Source: Benthicola sp964195715 (GTDB lineage: Bacteria > Gemmatimonadota > Gemmatimonadetes > Palauibacterales > Palauibacteraceae). From it: a DNA stretch of 19,216 nucleotides. Positions 1 through 8,400 of this stretch are shown here, one piece after another. How positions within the stretch are numbered: the stretch's first letter is position 1; the number at the start of each line of letters is the position of its first letter. Both the position numbers and the translations under genes were made by a program. The notes under the pieces were generated by a model. That model saw only the letters and a program-made list of their open reading frames with translations. It was not told the DNA's origin and made no database searches. Where the stretch lies: contig CAXMRU010000322.1 in the NCBI GenBank assembly GCA_964195715.1, forward strand, positions 1-19,216. Reading direction: 5' to 3'.

Positions 1-2692
1 TGGCGCCCATCGTCGTTCCGCTCGGCTCCTCCCTCGCGAGCAGCGCCGGCAGGACGATGAGGGTCGAGAGCAGGACGCACACCATTCCTATGCTCAGAAG
101 CTGACCCATGCTCTGGATTCCCTGGTGTCGAGAGAGCGCCAGGCTTCCGAAGCTCGCCAGGGTGGTGAAGCAACTGACGACGATCGCTCTTCCAGTGCTC
201 GTCCGTTCAGGCTCCAGCTCGCCTGGCGATGACGTGCGGGCCCGGTGGACCATATGAATCCCGTTGTCGACGCCGACCCCGAGCAGAAGTGGCAACGCGA
301 TCAGGTTCGCGAAGTTGAAGGGCACGCGGAGCAAGGTCGCCAGTCCAACGGTCAGGAGACCGGCGAGGAGCAGCGGCCCCTCCACGAGCAGGGCGGCCCG
401 ACCACTCCGGAACTGGACTACCAGGAGGAGAAATGTCGTGGTGCCGGCGAGACCCAGTGCCAGCAGGAGCGCTCGGATCGCTACCCGCCCCGACTCGAGG
501 TCGCTGACGGGCACTCCCGTGAGATCGGGCTGCTCGCTCCGCACGCGTTCGACGAAGCTCCGCAGCCGGGTCCGCGTGTCGAGGGGTCGGTCGGGCCGCA
601 CTTCCACGCGCTCCCTGCCGTCCCCGGCGATCCACCACTCCCGAACATCGGCCGGTAGATCGTCTCGCGTGATGGGAGCCGGGTGCACGGCGCGCCGCAG
701 CGCACTGAGCTGGTCACCGAGCGTCCCGACGAGGCGGTACTCGAGCTCGTCGAGCATCGCGGTCTGAGTCTCCACGGGCCACCGATCCAGGTCGCGGAGC
801 CACGACGAGACCCGGGTCCGCAGTCTACGGGCCGCCACGCCCGTTTCCGGATCGGCGAGAGCGCCTTTGCGCGCCAGGCTCGCCTCCAGCCGATTCAAAG
901 CTTCGAGAACCCTGACGTGCGGACCGGCCTCCGCCCCGGCGGCGACGGAGGGGGATTCGTCAGCCGGCAGCGGGGACAACGTCTCGGCCACGCGTCGGAC
1001 GATGGCCAGCTTCTCGACCTGGCGGCTCGGAACGAGTTGATCGATGGTTGCCGTTTCGCCGACGCCTGCGAGTTTGGCCACGCGGGAGGCGGTTCGCCGG
1101 GCCGCCGCCGAATCCGGGACCACGATCGATACGGTGAGGGATGCCGTGCCCCCCTCGCGTGCCAGGTCCTCGAAGGTCTGCACCGACTCGGTCTCGGGGT
1201 CGGCCAGATCGATCGGCCGGTACGCGAAACGAAGCCCCGGAATCGACAGGGCTGACCCGGCGGCGAGAATCACGGCGACGACGAGCACGGGGCCGCTGTG
1301 CCTGCGCATGACGGACAGTGCCTCTGAGCCGGGGCGCTCGTGCCGGGACCCGGCGGGCGAAGCGCCCATCGTGAAGCGCGACGCGGGCGGAGACAGGAGC
1401 GTCAGGAGCGCCGGAAGAACTGTCAGCGTCACGGCAAGGCTGATCAGCATACCGGTGCCCGAAATGAGACCGAGCTCCGCAACACCGGTGAACCGGGTCG
1501 GGATGAAGGCATAGAAGGCAGCCGCGCTGGTGATGGCACTGAGGAATATGGAACTGCCGATCCGGCCACAGGCGCTGCGGATCGCGACCACTGGCTCTCC
1601 GGATTCGGCCAGGGCTTCCTGATACCCGAGCGACAGGTGGATGCAGTAGTCGACTCCGAGACCTACGTACAGGACCGCGAATGCGATCGAGATCAGGTTC
1701 AGCTGACCCACGACGGCTGCGGCGAAGGCTGCCGTGGCGGCCAGTCCGACCCCGAGTGTGATCAGACAGGCCACGATCAGGCGAGCCGAGCGCAGACCGA
1801 GGATGAGGACCGTGGTTACCAGGAGAAGCGACAGAAGAAGCGCTCCTCGCGCGCCAGCGGTGGCGGCTCCGATTGACTCGTGCTTGATCGCCGCCGCTCC
1901 TGTGATTCGCACGTCCACGGATCCCACCGGAACCGGCAGGATCTCGCGCAGCTCGCGCAGGCGATCCATCGCCGACCCCGCCGGGAGAGTCCTGGCGTAG
2001 TCATGCCGGGGTAGCGCGATGATGTGACGGCGCCGCTCGGGCAGGTTCGCGGGGCGGCCCCGCATCACCTCGCTCCAGGAGATCTCGCCGCTCCATCCCC
2101 GTTCCTGCCGGTACAGAGTTCGGGCGACCAGGTTCAGCACGGGAGCGAGAACGGGATCCGGAGCCTCGCGTGCGTCCCACAGCGCGCTGTCGACCGCCGT
2201 CACGAACCCGGGGAGAGTGGGGTTCCCCTCGAGCCGCCGGATCCACGGGCCGAGGTCGGCCAGGTGATCCAACAGGCTGTCCAGTTCCTCGACATCCAGA
2301 TACAGCAAGGCGTTCCGCTCGAAGAACGCCCCTGAGCCGGGGATCCACACGCGCTCGAAAACCTCTGTTTCCTCCCTCATGCGAGCGGACATCCAGGTGT
2401 GAGCCCGCTCCGCGAGGTCGGGAGTCCTCCCGGTGATCAGCACGTGGATCTCGTCGCCGAACTGAGGGAACGCCTCGTCGAAGGCGAGGAACGCCTGCCG
2501 CCACGGCAGCTCCTCCGAGATCATGGCCCCGGTGTCGGTGTTCAACCCCAGGTTGCGGACCGCGTACGCGCCGAGGAGGAACGCCGCTGGAAGGGTGACG
2601 AGCACGATGGCCAGGGCGTGGCGACGAGCGCCATCCGCCCATCGCGCGGTGGCGCGGCCCACCGCATCGCGTGCGGAAACGGCCGGTCTCAC
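1..2692 (-). CDS. HpnN-like RND/MMPL lipid transporter (partial, C-terminus beyond window)
   Basis: The frame stays open from a GTG at 2692 to the window edge (897 residues read, no stop). Its layout is that of HAE3-type RND permeases. There is one membrane helix near residues 27-46, a periplasmic domain, a block of helices at about 285-430, another helix near 465, a second periplasmic domain, and a second helix block from about 750. The charged helix motifs GLGVDYCIH (about 347) and GVGVDNGIHMVH (about 809) carry the Asp expected in proton-driven MMPL/RND proteins. The segment LNTDTGAMISEELPWRQ just after the first helix resembles the hopanoid-associated transporter HpnN. The GTG overlaps the stop of the upstream radical SAM gene as GTGA, which decides the start. 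Inferred role: proton-driven movement of a hydrophobic cluster product through the inner membrane or to the outer membrane. No hopanoid synthesis genes are seen here, so the substrate need not be a hopanoid. Confidence 0.9.
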   Translation of the reverse strand, partial: MRPAVSARDAVGRATARWADGARRHALAIVLVTLPAAFLLGAYAVRNLGLNTDTGAMISEELPWRQAFLAFDEAFPQFGDEIHVLITGRTPDLAERAHTWMSARMREETEVFERVWIPGSGAFFERNALLYLDVEELDSLLDHLADLGPWIRRLEGNPTLPGFVTAVDSALWDAREAPDPVLAPVLNLVARTLYRQERGWSGEISWSEVMRGRPANLPERRRHIIALPRHDYARTLPAGSAMDRLRELREILPVPVGSVDVRITGAAAIKHESIGAATAGARGALLLSLLLVTTVLILGLRSARLIVACLITLGVGLAATAAFAAAVVGQLNLISIAFAVLYVGLGVDYCIHLSLGYQEALAESGEPVVAIRSACGRIGSSIFLSAITSAAAFYAFIPTRFTGVAELGLISGTGMLISLAVTLTVLPALLTLLSPPASRFTMGASPAGSRHERPGSEALSVMRRHSGPVLVVAVILAAGSALSIPGLRFAYRPIDLADPETESVQTFEDLAREGGTASLTVSIVVPDSAAARRTASRVAKLAGVGETATIDQLVPSRQVEKLAIVRRVAETLSPLPADESPSVAAGAEAGPHVRVLEALNRLEASLARKGALADPETGVAARRLRTRVSSWLRDLDRWPVETQTAMLDELEYRLVGTLGDQLSALRRAVHPAPITRDDLPADVREWWIAGDGRERVEVRPDRPLDTRTRLRSFVERVRSEQPDLTGVPVSDLESGRVAIRALLLALGLAGTTTFLLLVVQFRSGRAALLVEGPLLLAGLLTVGLATLLRVPFNFANLIALPLLLGVGVDNGIHMVHRARTSSPGELEPERTSTGRAIVVSCFTTLASFGSLALSRHQGIQSMGQLLSIGMVCVLLSTLIVLPALLAREEPSGTTMGA

Positions 2693-3654
2693 GCTTCCGG
2701 CACGGCGATCCATGGATCCGGGCGGCCCTGACGGCGCCACCCGTCGAGCGCGCCGACGTGATGGAGGCAGGTCAGCGTGCAGTACGGAGCGCAGGCTTTC
2801 CGAGTCCGGAACGACCGTCGGACGTCTTCCACCCCGTACGAGGCGAGCGGAATTCCCGGGCGGTCCCGACGCTGCGAGCACCAGTGCACGAGGCCGTGCT
2901 CGCCTACATACAGGAAGCGGGCCCCGGCGCGGCATTTCCACCGACATTCGTGGCCCTGGATCAACCGGCGCTGGAACAGCCAGTGATTGAAGCCGTGCAG
3001 GAGGGCCCCGGAGCTCTTCCCGATTTCCCGGTACGTCGACCGAGCCTCTTCGCTGAGCGGGCGGAGGGCTCCGCCAGTGTGGTGCACGAGCCCGACGGTG
3101 TGTGAGAAGCCGTACTCGGAGGCCCTACGGGCGATCTCCAGCGCATCGGCGGGCCGGGCCCCTGCCCCGAGTACCGTGTTGATGTTGACGTCGAATCGCG
3201 CGAGCTCGGCCAGCAGGCGGAGACGGTCTTCGAGCGGACGTAGGCTCTTCGACGACACGGCGTCCGGCTCCAGATTGTCGATGCTGACCTGGATCACATC
3301 GAGACCCGCGGCGTTGAGCATCTGGATGCTCTCCCGGGTCAGCAGGTGACCATTGGTGGAGATCATGGTTGTCATGCCGCGGCTTCTGATCTCCCGCACC
3401 ACGTCCGCCAGGCGAGGATGAAGCAGCGGCTCGCCACCCGTGCAGGCGACCATGGCCGTTTTCAGGCGTGCGAGGCTCGCGATCCGTTCGGCCAGGTCCG
3501 CGAAGGGAACGGGAGACGAGGTGCGGTCGTACTCGTCGCAGTAAGCGCAGCTCAGGTTGCAGCGCCGGGTGACCACCAGGTGTGCCAGCAACGGGCGATC
3601 GACCGACGCCAGCGCCCGTGCCACGAGTCGCGGAAGCCCCCGATACGCCTTCAC
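2689..3654 (-). CDS. Radical SAM protein with SPASM-like cysteine-rich C-terminus
   Basis: This 321-residue protein carries the radical SAM motif CX3CX2C as RCNLSCAYC (C32, C36, C39). It also has the SAM-binding CTGGEP (about 71-76), a STNG strand end and VSIDN. The C-terminal part has six cysteines (C237, C241, C259, C288, C292, C296) spaced like auxiliary iron-sulfur ligands of SPASM or twitch domains. The start is GTG at 3654, which overlaps the stop of the preceding radical SAM gene as GTGA. The open frame continues upstream, but that part only mirrors the neighbouring gene in another frame. It is not a clear HpnH: the core layout is similar, but the characteristic HpnH N-terminus and motifs are absent. 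The substrate is unknown. Its place between another radical SAM gene and a lipid transporter suggests lipid or headgroup modification (inference). Confidence 0.88.
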   Translation of the reverse strand: MKAYRGLPRLVARALASVDRPLLAHLVVTRRCNLSCAYCDEYDRTSSPVPFADLAERIASLARLKTAMVACTGGEPLLHPRLADVVREIRSRGMTTMISTNGHLLTRESIQMLNAAGLDVIQVSIDNLEPDAVSSKSLRPLEDRLRLLAELARFDVNINTVLGAGARPADALEIARRASEYGFSHTVGLVHHTGGALRPLSEEARSTYREIGKSSGALLHGFNHWLFQRRLIQGHECRWKCRAGARFLYVGEHGLVHWCSQRRDRPGIPLASYGVEDVRRSFRTRKACAPYCTLTCLHHVGALDGWRRQGRPDPWIAVPEA

Positions 3655-4673
3655 TGGAGCCGTCCCATCAGGGTGCGCCTCATCCACACCTCGGAAAGGG
3701 CGGCGAGCGGGCGCCGCAGGTAGCGCTCCACCTCGAGATAGCACTCCAGGTAGCACCGCCGGGCGCACTCCGGGCCGGAGGCCCAGGTCGCCTCCTGGCG
3801 CATCAGCTCGCACAGGCTGGGATAGTCCTGCAGGTACACGTGACGGTCGGCGATCCGCTGGCATGGGAAATAGACCCGGCCGTCGGGCTCGACGCGGGGC
3901 GACAGCAACGGAAAGCACCCGTGCGCGGGGAAATCTCGAATCGCCCGCAGGTAGGCATCCGAGCAGAACACAGGTCTCCCCTCCTCTTTCCAGGCCAGGA
4001 GGCTGTCCAGCAGTTCCCGGTACGCGGGCAGGCCCGGAAGCTCGGGATCGGGCAGGAAACGGCCATGCTCGGGTGACAGACTCAGCCGGGCCCCGACTTC
4101 CTCACACAACTCGAGGATCCGCTCGACCCCCGGGATCGTCTCGGGCGCGACCACGGTGTGCAGGCTGAGGACGAATCCGTGCTCACGGGCCAGCTCGCCG
4201 GCCTCCCGGATCGCCGCCAGGACGCGGGGGGTCACTCCGGGCATCCCGAACATCCGGTCGTTCACCGGCTCGCTCACGGAGTCGAGGCTGACTACCAGGT
4301 GGTCCAGCATGTGCAGCTCGTCCGCCACCCGGTGCAGCAGGAGCCCGTTCGTGCTCAGGAGGAGCGGCTTGAACCTGAGCTCGGCGGCCCGGCGAAGCAC
4401 GGCCGAAATACCCGGATAGAGGAGCGGCTCACCCCCGGTCACGTTGAGCGCAGGGTTGTGGGGGCGGATTCGGTCGAGGAGGGCCACCGCCTCGTCCACC
4501 GGCAGCGAGGGCTCGTCGCCCGGCGGATAGCAGTAGCGGCACCTCAAGTTGCAGCCCTTGGTGACGTAGAAATTCGTCATGAGGGGGCGGAATCGGCGGG
4601 AACCGGTTCGGACGCACCACAGGTCGATGGCGAAGTTCGCCGCTAACTCCGCGTAGGGAGCGCTAACCCTCAT
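3651..4673 (-). CDS. Radical SAM protein with SPASM-like C-terminus
   Basis: This 340-residue protein has the cluster motif KGCNLRCRYCYP (C41, C45, C48), an NVTGGEPLLYP motif at about 77-87, LLSTNG and VVSLDS, all standard for a radical SAM barrel. The C-terminal third holds C253, C271, C288, C303, C307 and C311. The last three (CARRCYLEC) resemble the auxiliary cluster ligands of SPASM-type enzymes. The ATG at 4673 is preferred. It lies 11 nt inside the end of the CDP-alcohol phosphatidyltransferase gene, whereas the longer frame upstream adds only residues that shadow that gene. The protein is related in layout to the next radical SAM protein but differs in sequence, so the pair may act in sequence or as partners. 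SPASM proteins commonly modify peptides, but no precursor peptide gene is visible here, so a lipid or sugar substrate is as likely. Confidence 0.88.
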   Translation of the reverse strand: MRVSAPYAELAANFAIDLWCVRTGSRRFRPLMTNFYVTKGCNLRCRYCYPPGDEPSLPVDEAVALLDRIRPHNPALNVTGGEPLLYPGISAVLRRAAELRFKPLLLSTNGLLLHRVADELHMLDHLVVSLDSVSEPVNDRMFGMPGVTPRVLAAIREAGELAREHGFVLSLHTVVAPETIPGVERILELCEEVGARLSLSPEHGRFLPDPELPGLPAYRELLDSLLAWKEEGRPVFCSDAYLRAIRDFPAHGCFPLLSPRVEPDGRVYFPCQRIADRHVYLQDYPSLCELMRQEATWASGPECARRCYLECYLEVERYLRRPLAALSEVWMRRTLMGRLQ

Positions 4674-5439
4674 GCGGCTCCCCTCCCTCCGTGCCACCGC
4701 CCTTCTGCAGCACGCCACGCAGAGTGCGAAGCTGCCGGGCTCTCAGGCTCTCTCCAGGCGGCGCCGGCGCCGGCGCATCTCCATCCGCCATGCGAAGCAG
4801 GGCGCTCAGCCGCTGAAACGCGCTGACGTTGGTGAGAACCGCGAGAACCCATACGACGGTGGCGAGCGGGAGGTTGGGCAAGTCGGCGGCTACCGGCCCG
4901 ATCCACTCGCTCAAGGGAGCGTGCAGTGGACTGAGAAGCAGGCCGGCGGCCAGGAGCGCCACCCGGTCCTGGCGCCGCAGCAGCCCGGCGCGCAGGACGT
5001 AGCCGTGCGAGGTCGCGAGCACCATCAGGTAGCTCGTGATCCCTGAGCCCACGAGTGCCAGGGCAGCCGCCAGCGCCGTGGCGCCGTGCCCGCCGGTCGC
5101 GAAATAGACCATCAGGCCGATGCACACGGCCGCGTCGGAGTAACGATCCAGCGTGGAGTCGAGGATCGCTCCGGCAGTGGAAGTCCGCCCCGTGAGGACC
5201 GCGACCTTGCCGTCCGCGAAGTCGAGGATCCCTCCGACGACGAGGAGCGCACAGCCCGCCAGCAGGCGCCCGGTCCCGATCAGGACCGCGGACCCGAGAG
5301 TCAGCGCGAAGGCGGAGACCGTGATCGCGTCCGGCGATACGTGGGAGAGAACGAGGCGGCGAATCAGTGGGGCCACCGTGCGGGTGAAGCGCTCGTCCAC
5401 ATCGTCGGAGATGAGGCCAGGTGAACCGGGGCGCCTCAT
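4663..5439 (-). CDS. CDP-alcohol phosphatidyltransferase family membrane protein (altered signature)
   Basis: This 258-residue protein has several hydrophobic helices (about 40-72, 103-138, 155-170, 185-205). It carries the CDP-OH-P signature DFADGKVAV...G...D...D with D73, D76, G77, A80, G90, D94 and D98 in place. The family normally has Arg after the Ala (DGxxAR), but here Val81 is found. Family members swap CMP of a CDP-alcohol for another alcohol, making phospholipids such as phosphatidylglycerol phosphate, phosphatidylinositol phosphate or archaeal-type ethers. The four Asp ligands suggest the enzyme is still active. The start is ATG at 5439, overlapping the previous stop as ATGA. The C-terminal tail after about residue 225 is basic and Gly/Pro-rich and probably cytoplasmic. 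Inferred role: attachment of the polar phospho-headgroup to the lipid made by this operon. The actual substrates cannot be read from the sequence. Confidence 0.88.
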   Translation of the reverse strand: MRRPGSPGLISDDVDERFTRTVAPLIRRLVLSHVSPDAITVSAFALTLGSAVLIGTGRLLAGCALLVVGGILDFADGKVAVLTGRTSTAGAILDSTLDRYSDAAVCIGLMVYFATGGHGATALAAALALVGSGITSYLMVLATSHGYVLRAGLLRRQDRVALLAAGLLLSPLHAPLSEWIGPVAADLPNLPLATVVWVLAVLTNVSAFQRLSALLRMADGDAPAPAPPGESLRARQLRTLRGVLQKGGGTEGGEPHEG

Positions 5440-8400
5440 GCCCTTACGCCCGGGCGACCGTCACCCATCCGGGGGATCTCCGTGCCTCGCGGCCGGCTCT
5501 GCCAGGCGCGGGCGCGGAGGACGAAGCCCTCCAGCAGGCCGGCCGGGTGTTCGTCCGGTCTCCCGTCGTACTGGAGGTGGAGCAGAGGGAAGCCGCCCAG
5601 GTCGTCGGCCAGCCGGTGGCCCAGGGATTCGACGATACCGCCGACCATGCATCCGAACGGCGCCACGTGGATCACGCCTCCGACGCCGCGGCGACAGAAA
5701 TCCACGGTGCGACCGATCCCCCACACGGTCTCCCCCTCGAAGGTCGGCGGCACGTACGGTCCTGCGAGTCTGAGCAGGGTCCGGGCCGTCGGAAATCCGC
5801 TCTCGGGAAGGCGTCCCCGCACCGCACCCGAGATTCGTGCGATGTCCCGCCGCTGCACGGCATCGATCGCCAGGAGCCGGAGCAGGCGGCGCGGCTGCCT
5901 CTCGTAGCGACAATGCAGCCGGGCCGTCCAGTTCGTGTACATCACCCACTCACACAGCGACGGGAACCACACCTCGGCTCCGAGTCCCTCGAGCGCCTCG
6001 GCAAGCCCGGCGTTCGCCACGGCGTTGCAGCGGATGTAATTTTCGCCGAGCACCGCCAGCGTCACCGCCGGCTGCGCGCCGTTCGTGGGTACGGCTTCCA
6101 GGCGATCGAAACCGCCGACCAGGGCCGGACGCGGCTCCTCTCCCTTTTCGAGGGCCGCCTCCAGGTCCGCGAGCCCCTCCCGGTAGGCCCGCTCCGCCAC
6201 TTCGCGATCCGCCGCCCGGGACCGCACGTGGCGTCCCTTCCGGAACAGGAGGTCAGCGGCCACCGTCCCGCACCACGCCCGCCGCTGGAACTCAGCCGGC
6301 ATCAGACCGAAGTGCTCGTAGAAGCGCGGGTCCTGGCTGGCGTTGAAGATGGGAACTTCGGAGTGCCCCCTCCCATCCAGCACGGCCCGAAACAGCCACG
6401 GATACTGACCGAGCCGACACGGGCCGTCGCCCGAGATCATGAAGAAAGCGGGCGGCGGCTCGGCTCCGCCGTTCTCGAGGCAGCGCAGCATGTCGCCCAG
6501 GATGAACGAGCACGGGAGGCATTCGCCGCCGTCGAGGGCATCGCGACCGAGCGCGATAGAGGTTCGGTCCGGCAGGGGCATCGGGCGCGCGTCCACCCCG
6601 CACGACCGGAACGCCGCGGCGATCGCGACGGCGTGATCCGACATCAACGGAAGCAGCAGGCGGCGCCCTGCGAGCTGGCGCCGGGTGGCCGCGCCCGGCG
6701 GCGCCGGGGAGCGCTCGGGCGCCGGCCGCGGACTCCCGAGCGCCCAGCGGAAAGCATCAACCCGGGTGTGGATCCCGTTGAATTCGCTGTGCTCGTCGAC
6801 CTCGAGCTCGAGGGTGGGCGTCGGGCCGAGTTCCCGGCGAAGCATGTGCAGGATGAACGCGTCGGGACCGCACCCGAAGCTCGAGAGGGCAATGACCGGC
6901 AGCTCCCCCATTCTCCGGATCGCGCGGGCGACCTGCAGCATCCGCTTACCGTAGTACCAGTACATGCCGTGCAGGTCTTCGCTCGACGCCGGCTCGTCGC
7001 GAATCATTTCCATGGGGACGCCGGTCAGGCCCACGTCCGCCAGCACCCGGCTCAGCCGGAGCCGCACCTGTGCGTCGAACACCGTGTACGGACGGCCCAT
7101 GAGGGCGACCATGCTCCGGCCATCGCGGCCGGCCAGCACCTCGTCGCCCCTGCGCAGCATGGCCTCTCGGAACGAGCGCTGTGCCTCGAGGCCGGCCTCG
7201 AACGCCGCCCGCGTCCGGCGCCCACCGGCCCCCAGCGACCGGCCCAGGGCACGCACGTCGCGATTGGCGAGATTGGACTGCGACAGCCGGAGGCGCGGGG
7301 AGAGGATGTGCACATCGCGCCCGAGAAGCGCTCGCGTCGTGTAGGGCCAAGCCTGCACCGCCGGACACGCGTGCCCCAGTCGCTCCTCCGCCGTTCCCTC
7401 GCACAGGCCGGCCACCGAAGGAATGAGCACGCGGCGCGACCCGGACGCCGTGAGGGCGGATACATGACCGTAGGCGGTCCTGAGCGGCAGGCACGTACCG
7501 CGGCGTGCGACACACGCTCCGCGCTCGAGCGTGTCGCGGTCCGTGGGGGCGGACACGGCGAATGGAACGCCCAACTCGTCGAGAAAGGAGGCCCAGAAAG
7601 GAAGCCGGTCGTGGAACAGCAGGGCGCGTGGAATCCAGATCGAGTCGGGGTCGTCCGGCCGCGCCGCGTCCAGCCACGGGGCGAGCGCCGCCTCGCGCTC
7701 GTCGAGCAGGTTCGGGGTGGAGCCGTGACCGGCGGAACGTCCCCTCCCCTCGTACCGATCACACAACCCGCCGGCGAAGAACCGCGGCCCCCCCGCCGCG
7801 CGCGTGACGTGCACGGTGCACCGATTCTCACACTTTGGGCACACGAAGCTGCGTAGCTGGAGCCGCGACGGATCCAAGGAGTCGCAGCCCCGGAACCGGG
7901 AGGCCCCGGTCGCGTGGCGGGCCGCCAGGAGGGCCACACCGATCGCACCCGCCGTGTGGTTCCACGGGTGCACCATGACCGGCCGCCCGAGCAGTTGGCG
8001 GAGGGCCGAGACGACCGCGGCGTTCGCGGCGACACCACCCTGGAAGACGACGCGATCGCCCACCGGATGCCGACTCACGACGCGGCTCAGGTAGTTGCGG
8101 ACCACCGAGTAGGCGAGGCCGGCGGCCAGGTCTCCGCGCGCCGCTCCCTCCTGCAGCCGGCGGGCCACCTCGGAGGCCATGAATACCGTGCAGCGCTCGC
8201 CCAGGTCATGGGGAGCGCCCGAGCGGAGCGCCTCGTCCTCGAACTCCCCCACGATATCCAGGCCGAGCAACGCGGCCATCTCCTCGAGAAACGACCCGGT
8301 GCCCGCCGAGCAGACTTTGTTCATCTCGAATCCGGTCACGGTACCGGACGTGAGCCGGATGTACTTGGAGTCCTGCCCCCCGATGTCGAACACGGTGTCG

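Noticed and set aside
2001..2642. Minus-strand open frame of about 213 codons inside the transporter gene
   Set aside because: It is an alternate-frame shadow; the frame starting at 2692 has the transporter motifs and stays open to the window edge.
2689..3654. Assignment as HpnH (adenosylhopane synthase)
   Set aside because: The core motifs are shared by all radical SAM proteins; the HpnH-specific N-terminus is missing and no other hopanoid gene is present apart from the HpnN-like transporter.
3655..3918. N-terminal extension of the radical SAM gene ending at 2689
   Set aside because: The extra residues are Arg/Pro/Ala-rich and are the neighbouring gene read in another frame; the GTG at 3654 overlapping the stop fits the operon pattern.
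5421..7856. Plus-strand open frame of about 811 codons opposite the activase fusion
   Set aside because: It is antisense to a gene with clear conserved motifs, is dominated by Arg, Pro, Gly and His, and has no recognisable domain. Long antisense frames are expected at this GC content.
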